A stretch of 64,000 bases of DNA from assembly GCA_963920635.1 (NCBI GenBank), contig OY987299.1, positions 69,422,692 to 69,486,691 on the forward strand. Direction: 5' to 3'. A model generated the notes under the pieces. It was not told the DNA's origin. It ran no database searches and was given only the letters and a program-made list of their open reading frames with translations. This DNA is from Pseudeuparius sepicola. Lineage: Eukaryota > Arthropoda > Insecta > Coleoptera > Anthribidae. The translations under genes and the position numbers were made by a program. Within the stretch, counting starts at the first letter, position 1. Each line of letters begins with the position of its first letter. This document shows positions 57,838 through 64,000 of this stretch, piece by piece.

Positions 57838-58399
57838 AGTTCATATCACATCGGTACACAGGGCACTAAAAATAATAGTAAATATGCTTTTTAGGTTGTG
57901 CAGAGACAAACTAACCTGGAAAAATAAGTTTTAGATAGATTTTAATTGGTAACATAAAGACTCGATCCACTATAGTATATCATATAATATAGGTACCTAT
58001 CTATAACAACGAAAAGTTAAGAATATTTGAACTAATTGTCGATGTATGCTTGTACTTTTAAATTTACCTACGTACATGAATATAATAATTTTTAATTATT
58101 CTTCGCAATGTAAGTATTTAGTAAAGTGGTTACCTATATTAGAAAATATTGAAAATATGTTATTCATTGTTCCAAACCCTAACATACAAGAGAATTGCAG
58201 AAATACGATGGGAAGCGCCAATGCTCCTAATAATCTTGGCCGACTAAATCTTCCGTCTCTCTCTTCGGCGCGTCTACAGTTCGTTGGTCACCGCGGAGAC
58301 GCTTGCCTCTATACCAGTATAATCTATTGCCGTGCGTCTGACTAAGATGGTCACATGATTTTTGTGCGCCAGGGCCTGTCTTTATAGTAGGCCTTGTAA

Positions 58400-59293
58400 T
58401 ATGGCGTATTTAAAAAGGTATCGCTCCATAATCTATTCTAGCTTTAAGTTTTTGCTTATAAAAGGACATTGTAGGACATTCGACATCATATGATGTGTGA
58501 TGAGTATCATGAGTTAGTCCAAACCTGTTATTTGCCTTGAGACAGTTTGCACAATTTGATGTTTGTTGTTCACAGTCTTTGTATTCATGGTTTTTTGTGG
58601 TTGTATTGCTGACATTTGAAGCATTTATGTATCATAAGATCTTCGTACACTGGTAGTCTCTGCCATCCAACATAAATTTTCTTCATCTAAGTAAATCGTC
58701 TAAAGAATTCTGGTGAGGCTTCAGCACAAATTATATTTCGATCATCCTTTACAACTTTAATGTAGTTTATTTTTATACTATCTTTATCATTAATTTCATT
58801 TTGTTGGCATATTTAGACTTGTAGATCTTCTTTGCTTTTGATGCTTCCATTGTAGCCAGTTATTTTAATTTTGGGTTTTAATAACTTTGTCAATTCAATA
58901 TGGTATGTTTTACTAAGTTTTTCTTCTGCTACCTTTTTAATTTTTTCTATTTCCTGCATTGTGGTACATTTAATAATCACTCCACCATTTTTTATATTTT
59001 GTATGGATTTGATACCTACTTGTAATTTGGCTGGGTGGATATTTTTGTCCAGTTCATTTCTCGTTTTCTTTATATCTTGATCACCTTTAGGTTTAACTAT
59101 TACAGCAGGAATGTTTTTTTCGTAGGTTTTTTGTCCAGTTGGTTTGGTCCTACTCTGGACAACATCAGAAAAAAGGGTTTGTTTACTTTGTAGGTTATGT
59201 AGCTTTTCCGTTAAAAATTCGTTTTTTTCTTGCATCAAAACATTCTTTTCTTGAGTTTCTCTAATTAAATCGTTTAGAAGGGATATTTCTTCG
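58400..59293 (-). pseudogene. LINE ORF1 (zinc-knuckle type), C-terminal part
   Basis: The frame 59238-58813 has a coiled-coil start (EKNEFLTEKLHNLQSKQTL), then NIHPAKLQVGIKSIQNIKNGG, VIIKCTTMQEIEKIKK and LKPKIKITGYNG, the RRM-like region of I/R1/Jockey-type ORF1. Past a frameshift, 58620-58480 holds cysteine knuckle remains (NCEQQTSNCANCLKAN, CPTM). It binds element RNA. The 5' part lies at 63334-63522, separated by Gypsy element 5. Confidence 0.75.
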
Positions 59294-59509
59294 TGTAGTG
59301 GTTCGAATAAAAGAACATGTATTCTCTAACCCATTCGTATATTGACTGTCCCCAAAAACCCATCCAGTACAATACCCCTTGTACATTATTGCTTATGCGC
59401 ATATTGCGATACATGCTTATACACATAATAATATACACTTATGCTAACTTAACTATTTCCTAACCACATGACCTACTTAAATATTTCCACAGGGTCGATA
59501 GACCCTACA
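59294..59509 (-). repeat. 3' LTR of Gypsy element 5
   Basis: 216 bp; differs from the 5' LTR by an about 6-bp indel and a few point changes. Confidence 0.92.
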
Positions 59510-60410
59510 ACTTCCCTTTTTGAGAAAAAAAAAATGTCATTCACTATGGCCACTTGTGAAAGACGATTTTTTTACACATACAACAATTTTAATAATATAA
59601 GGTTTAATGAACAAAATTAAAATAATTTTACAATATATATGTACTTTACCACTTATATACCGACTTACCTAAATAACTTACAATATGTATTATACCTAAA
59701 TTACAAATATTAAAATATTCTTATACACTTGTAACGAAGTTACCGCATTCCTCTAATTAATACAATAATTTCCAAGGTAAACCCGAGCCCGCGTTTCTCC
59801 CTAGTCTTCCGTCTGCCTTTAAAAGTAGCGCCCATCATCCTGATTCGCGATCCCACCAGCCGCCTGGCCCGAATGGTACGCCCGAACCGCCGATAGATGG
59901 CGCCAGGGGTCTGTATCTAACCGGCAGGCCTTAGTCCCCCGGCAATAAATCCTCGGCCACTCTGATCGTTGTGGGGTCGAAAGCCTATAACCCTTAGGTA
60001 GGCCAGACCAATACTGGGAGTAAGCTTACCCGATAAAGCTGAACCTTGCTTCGTGCCTGCAATTACTCGAAGCCTGATTCCGCCGAACCGCTTGAGCTGT
60101 GACCCGTATCGAGAGAACCGACAGTCCGCTGTCCGCATGGTGGCAGTAAGATAGGATCGGTAGTTGCCTATCTTTAGAGTTATTTTTATTTTATTTTTGT
60201 AAATAGCATTTATTAATTTTGTATTGCTGATTAATAGAGGGAAACTTGTTAAGTTAATTGCTGGTTTGATTTCACCCCCTGCACTAACTCCCTGGCTCGA
60301 AAGACTCTGGACCAGAAAAACCACTCCTGGCGCCCGGGCAAAAAGTCAATAAAGCCCAAATAACACCTGGAGGCTAAAACAGCCTTACACACTAACCTAA
60401 CAGATATTTT
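59510..60410 (-). other. 3' non-coding region of Gypsy element 5
   Basis: Holds a polypurine tract and a GC-richer block (59780-60130). A 135-codon frame (60324-59917) lacks a signal peptide, membrane anchor or furin site, so it is not supported as env. Confidence 0.5.
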
Positions 60411-60419
60411 TTTACTCGG

Positions 60420-61260
60420 TTCTTATGTACAGCGAGTTGTTTGCCTCTGTTATCTTTAACAATACAGTTAGGACTTTCGACTTAATTACCGGATATGGTC
60501 CTTCCCACCAAGCATCTAGTTTACCGCGATCTTCCTTACTCACTAACACTAAGTCGCCTGGATTTAATTTCATTACCTTAGATTGAATATCGAATTTAGT
60601 TTTTCGGTCTTTTTTTGACTTTTCCTCTAGCTTGCTTATGTGCTAGTTGTAAACGATATCGAATTTCCTGGTCGTACACATCAATATTGGATAGTGGTTC
60701 CACATTAGGTCGTTTGAAAATTTCGGGAAGTTCAGGTTTTCTTGCAAAAACGAGTTCATAAGGCGTGTAATTATGATAAGTATTTGGGGTCGTATTGTAG
60801 CAGAACGTAAAATAGTTTAGCCAGTTATCCCAGTCTGAACGCGTTTCATTTATGTACATACGTAAAAATTCATTTAGAACGTGGTGGTTCCTTTCACATG
60901 CACCAATAGTTTGACTATGATAGGCAGTTGATACTTTGTGCTCTGTTTTCAACAATTTTGAGATATTAGTAAAAACTTCATTGACGTATTCCGTACCCTT
61001 ATCGGTTCTGACTTCTTTAAAAGGGCCATAAATTAGTACGAAATTTTCAACAATTCAACAATTGCCTGATGCCCATAGTTCAGTCAAAATAATCTATATT
61101 AGCTTCCATCTCCAGGAACCAGAAAATCATCGTCAACAAAATGAAAAATATGACTGAACCTATAGTTATCGATTACTATGAGAGTTTTTGTGATGCCTAA
61201 GGAATTTGTAAGTCGATCGGTGACACCTTTAATTTTGCTAATTTGTGTTGTGTCGATAAA
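60420..61260 (-). pseudogene. Integrase remains of Gypsy element 5
   Basis: RTDKGTEYVNEVF (about 61000, second catalytic Asp), TEHKVSTAYHSQTIGACERNH (61 kb, catalytic Glu) and the 60955-60596 frame with WLNYFTFCYNTTPN and TPYELVFARKPELP are the end of an integrase core. After a frameshift the C-terminal part reads NPGDLVLVSKED, AWWEGPYPV. The HHCC finger, first Asp, RNase H and RT are missing; a junction near 61060-61260 joins this piece to the protease. Confidence 0.8.
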
Positions 61261-61261
61261 T

Positions 61262-61390
61262 TGACCATTTTTTATTTTTGTTCATTTAAAAACTGAAATA
61301 TCGGCACCATTATCTATTAAAAGTGTACTTTTAGAACCTGACATTTCTACATTAAGAATTACAAAATTTGAAAGCGTTACGTTTATTGAA
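61262..61390 (-). pseudogene. Aspartic protease fragment of Gypsy element 5
   Basis: Minus strand reads NFVILNVEMSGSKSTLLIDN, GADISVFK. LLIDNGADIS is the active-site loop where DTGA is expected, so Thr is replaced by Asn next to the catalytic Asp. It is followed by the deletion that removed RT. Confidence 0.65.
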
Positions 61391-61397
61391 TATATTT

Positions 61398-62600
61398 TCA
61401 CATCATCTCCCCCAATCGAGCCGGTTGGGGGCTCGCCGAGTTTTCCGAACTGTCTGCCTCGTAATATATCACCGCATGATTATGACTCGACGTTTGTCGG
61501 GATGTGCTGGCATAATAATCATTTCTATAGTTTCCTCTGCCACGGGTGTTTCTATTTTGAAAATTAAAATTATTATAATTTGAATTGCGATTTTGATACC
61601 CTCTTCCGCGTGAAGTACCGCGCCGATGACTCATATTTGCTTGATTTTGGTATCGAAAATTATTATACTTCTTTTGTTTAAAATAACGGATATTTGCCGT
61701 TCCAATTCTGTATTGTTGTTAACAAATTTCGTAACTAAGCCTTGTACCGTATTGAATGTACCGGCCTCTACAACAAACCGAGCTTTTTCTGTGTTTGCAT
61801 TCCGACTCACGCTTAACACTGCCGTTTCGACTGTATAATTTTCCGCAACTTGAGACGGAACCCCTTCCGTAATATAAGCTTTTTTTAATTTTTCTGCAAG
61901 TGCTTCGATTTCAGACGCATAGGTTGCAGCATCTTTGGTATTTTGTTTACAATTCAGCAACTTTGCCGACAATAAACGTGAACTTTCTCCTTTGATACCA
62001 CTTTTTAATGTCTGAATTAGCATCTAAAGAATCCTCATTGGTTATTAAATCACGTGCCTTACCTGTTAGCCGAGTTTTGACGAAAGCTATTGCATTTGCC
62101 AGATTGCCAGTTGAAGTATTTTTTAGCAACTCTAGAGAGTCCGTAAATGATATTAAATTGTCTACGTTCCCGTCAAATTGATTCGGTACTAATTTACTTG
62201 CCAAATTAAAGAAGTCGACCAGTGTTAACGCCATAGTATCTATGTATTTAGTGTCTTCCTCTTCCTGAAAATTTTCGTCTATAACTGTAGGATCAATGCG
62301 TTCGATACAGGAAATCGGTACTTTATAATTGACACCTAGAACCACAAATGACCTAACTACTCTATCTCGACTGTCCAAGAAAAGATTTTTATAAATATGT
62401 TTGTCAAGATTATCTAAAGATAACCAAGAATTAACTAAAGTTTCTGTAAATTCGTTAAATAAGTGAACTAAATTGTCTCTAATGTCTTGACGCACAGATT
62501 CAGTTTTGGGTACGTTTTTCTTTAACGCCCTCTTAGCCTGTCCTACTATATCTTTCTTAATTCTCGCTAACGTAAGATTAATTTCTTCCTTGCTTTGCAT
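61398..62600 (-). pseudogene. Gag of Gypsy element 5
   Basis: Frame 62600-61947 (MQSKEEINLTLARIKKDI...) has VDFFNLASKLVPNQFDGNVD and NAIAFVKTRLTGKARDLI, the capsid signature of errantivirus-like Gypsy gag. After a frameshift, 62023-61631 continues (LIQTLKSGIKGESSRLLSAK, LEALAEKLKKAYITEG). A third frame (61634-61398) is an Arg/Gly/Asn-rich tail (SHRRGTSRGRGYQNRN) that replaces CCHC knuckles. Two frameshifts break the gene. Confidence 0.8.
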
Positions 62601-62801
62601 TAAGAAGACTTAGAGATATTGAGTATAATATACATTAATTTTAGAATATATTAAGTACCACTTACACATCTTATGTCTGCTTCCACTGAGTTGGTTTTTC
62701 CGGCACAACACTGTAACACCTCATATCACACTTACCCAGCTGCTACTTCGATGTCGGCTGATCTCCTCTGGGTGGGTCATCCTCGTGGATAGGGCAAATG
62801 A

Positions 62802-63041
62802 TTAGACGGCACTTACATTTGCCATGGATGCAGCTAGATTTCTTCGCATTTGCTTCCTGATGCGCTTGCCGTGTATTTGATACACTTTGATCGCCAGATG
62901 CACCAGCATTACTGCTAGCATGAGATAAAGGATAACTTTCACATCCTTCGTGGTATTGTACTCTTCCTCTTGGACGATAAAATTGGAGTTCACTGCTCCA
63001 TTCTCGGTGATATCCAAACTTTTTGAATGAGTTTTTTCCAT
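62802..63041 (-). CDS. Small membrane-protein frame between 5' LTR and gag of Gypsy element 5
   Basis: 79 codons, ATG at 63041-63039. After a polar start (residues 1-31, with ENGAVNSNFIVQEEEY) comes one hydrophobic stretch (about residues 35-53, VILYLMLAVMLVHLAIKVY) and then a strongly basic tail (HGKRIRKQMRRN). That is the layout of a short type III or tail-anchored membrane protein. It is intact although the other genes of the element are broken. Its position, upstream of gag, is unusual for Gypsy elements. No function is assigned; it could also be a chance frame, though the hydrophobic and basic segments argue against that. Confidence 0.5.
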   Translation of the reverse strand: MEKTHSKSLDITENGAVNSNFIVQEEEYNTTKDVKVILYLMLAVMLVHLAIKVYQIHGKRIRKQMRRNLAASMANVSAV

Positions 63042-63123
63042 TTTTCTTGATATACAACCTTTTAAGTTGCTTTTACTTGATAAAACCTTTTAAATGACTA
63101 AGTTATGGTTGGCAGGGTCGCCA

Positions 63124-63333
63124 TGTAGTGGTTCGAATAAAAGAACATGTATTCTCTAACCCATTCGTATATTGACTGTCCCCAAAAACCCATCCCGTAC
63201 AATACCCCTTGTACATTATTGCTTATGCGCATATTGCGATACATGCTTATACACATGTACTCTTATGCTAACTTAACTATTTCCTAACCACATGACCTAC
63301 TTAAGTATTTCCACAGGGTCAATAGACCCTACA
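63124..63333 (-). repeat. 5' LTR of Gypsy element 5
   Basis: 210 bp, TGTAGTGG...CCCTACA, followed inward by the primer-binding site on the minus strand. Confidence 0.92.
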
Positions 63334-63560
63334 TTTGGTTTTGTAGCTAAGATCTTTCAGTAAATTTGCGATACACCCAGCCACTTTTTCCACTTTCATT
63401 TCTTTCCCCAAGCAACACATGACCTTATCGTTTGTTACATTTATTGTTGATTTTAGACGTGTTACACAGCTTTTATAATACACATCACACAGAGCACAAG
63501 TCACATCATCTCTGACCCACAAATCAAATCATCAGGGCCTTTTTTCTCTGAGTATTGTTT
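63334..63560 (-). pseudogene. LINE ORF1, N-terminal part
   Basis: Minus strand: DDVTCALCDVYYKSCVTRLK, KVMCCLGKEMKVEKVAGC, IANLLKDLSYKTK, then the frame is cut by Gypsy element 5 and resumes at 59293 with EEISLLNDLIRETQEKN. A Cys-rich start followed by a coiled coil is usual in LINE ORF1. Confidence 0.55.
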
Positions 63561-64000
63561 ATGTCGTTATGTTGTTGAAAATTGTTGTATAGTAAAATTA
63601 TTTTAAGAAGTCCTTACTGGTACTGCCAATTGGTAATTTTGCCATCCTAAGTTGGCATCAATGCAGCAGAAAATGCAACCGGGTCATAAGTCCAGGTCAG
63701 TAACGAGCCCATTTGCACAATGAATAACTACTAATAACACAAACAAGAACAACAGAGATAATGGTAAAACTCACGAAACGTACAAAACCCGCGAATATCT
63801 TCAGTGCCTAAAGTTTGAACCCTTTTGAACGATGCGCAAAACCTTCACTGTCACTTTCACAACTCCGAAATAACATTTGCCTGAGTACGCAATATAGACG
63901 CTGCCGCAAGTAGCTGATTATACCAAAATACGAAAATGAAAGTGTTTCCATGAAGTTTGAAATTATTATTAAAATGAGTTTTAGTCATATTTATTTTTAT
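63561..64000. other. No gene seen at the right edge
   Basis: Probably the 5' region of the minus-strand LINE; nothing further recognised. Confidence 0.4.

Larger units (their letters stand above)
55560..58160 (+). mobile_element. THAP/P-like transposon relic, copy 2
   Basis: Second copy of the 47646-49470 repeat: 55625-55745 matches the 5' block and 55930-56195 plus 57725-58160 match the 3' block. It starts CACGGCGATAAATAAACTGG. Split at 56207 by a mariner-like element. The two copies share the 3' hairpin block (57735-57835) and the GACTCGATCCACTATA region, confirming common origin. Confidence 0.5.
59294..63333 (-). mobile_element. Ty3/Gypsy element 5, minus strand, short LTRs
   Basis: LTRs of 216 and 210 bp (TGTAGTGG...CCCTACA) lie at 59294-59509 and 63124-63333. 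Next to the right LTR the minus strand reads TGGCGACCCTGCCAACC (primer-binding site); next to the left LTR it reads AAAAAGGGAAG (polypurine tract). Flanks TTCG (59290-59293) and TTTG (63334-63337) may be a 4-bp duplication with one change. Interior: a small membrane-protein frame, gag, a protease fragment and the end of integrase; RT and RNase H are deleted. It splits a LINE ORF1. Confidence 0.88.

Noticed and set aside
59917..60324. Possible env-like gene 3' of integrase in Gypsy element 5
   Set aside because: No signal peptide, cleavage site, cysteine pattern or membrane anchor; the frame is open because of locally higher GC.
49877..64000. Remaining C-terminal Elp3 exons
   Set aside because: Looked for the LRKCS region, the ELHVYG-type block and the GFG acetyl-CoA loop; none was seen, so the end is taken to lie outside the window.

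Overview
This is eukaryotic DNA, AT-rich and crowded with nested transposable elements. The content (Ty3/Gypsy LTR elements, CR1/Jockey-like and Tx1/L1-like LINEs, Tc1/mariner and hAT elements, hammerhead-type repeats) fits an arthropod, most likely an insect with a large genome; the species cannot be read from the sequence. The only cellular gene seen is Elp3, the catalytic subunit of Elongator. Three of its internal exons lie on the + strand at 37420-38067, 41390-41607 and 49646-49876, with correct splice sites and matching phases. About 90 N-terminal codons and the C-terminal acetyltransferase end were not found, so the gene runs past both the left and right repeat blocks.

Layout. 1-5.1 kb: a decayed minus-strand LINE, a DIRS-like gag relic behind a short tandem repeat, and a plus-strand LINE split by a 277-bp TA-flanked MITE. 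5.1-7.9 kb: a minus-strand Gypsy element that lost gag, protease and RT. 8.8-17.4 kb: a fold-back element whose right arm is split by a non-autonomous LTR element with 2-kb LTRs (9756-17307). 17.5-28.4 kb: a Tc1-type transposon cut in two by a 9.4-kb Gypsy element (17988-27362, TSD AAGT). 28.5-36.3 kb: a minus-strand Gypsy element whose pol reading frame begins with a macrodomain. 37.4-49.9 kb: the Elp3 exons; the first intron holds a truncated Gypsy element, the second an 8-kb nest (tandem and inverted hammerhead-bearing repeats, a hAT element with GATC-rich ends, inside it a mariner with 367-bp inverted repeats, and a THAP/P-like relic). 50-58 kb: a Penelope-like repeat array, an inverted LINE, a CRE-bearing MITE, a second THAP/P-like copy carrying a mariner-like element with about 500-bp inverted repeats. 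58.4-63.5 kb: a LINE ORF1 split by a short-LTR Gypsy element with a small membrane-protein frame ahead of gag.

The most unusual item is the macrodomain (about 33030-33458, minus strand). It resembles the TARG1/OARD1 class of ADP-ribosyl-glutamate hydrolases, keeps the Lys and Asp that are catalytic in that family, and forms the N-terminus of a macro-RT-RNase H-integrase polyprotein. Next in interest are two well-formed hammerhead ribozymes (42874-42926 on +, 42199-42295 on -), the first inside a 330-bp retroposon with a perfect 13-bp target duplication. Nearly all element coding sequence is broken by stops, frameshifts or deletions. No sequence search or folding program could be run; family names rest on motifs read by eye.
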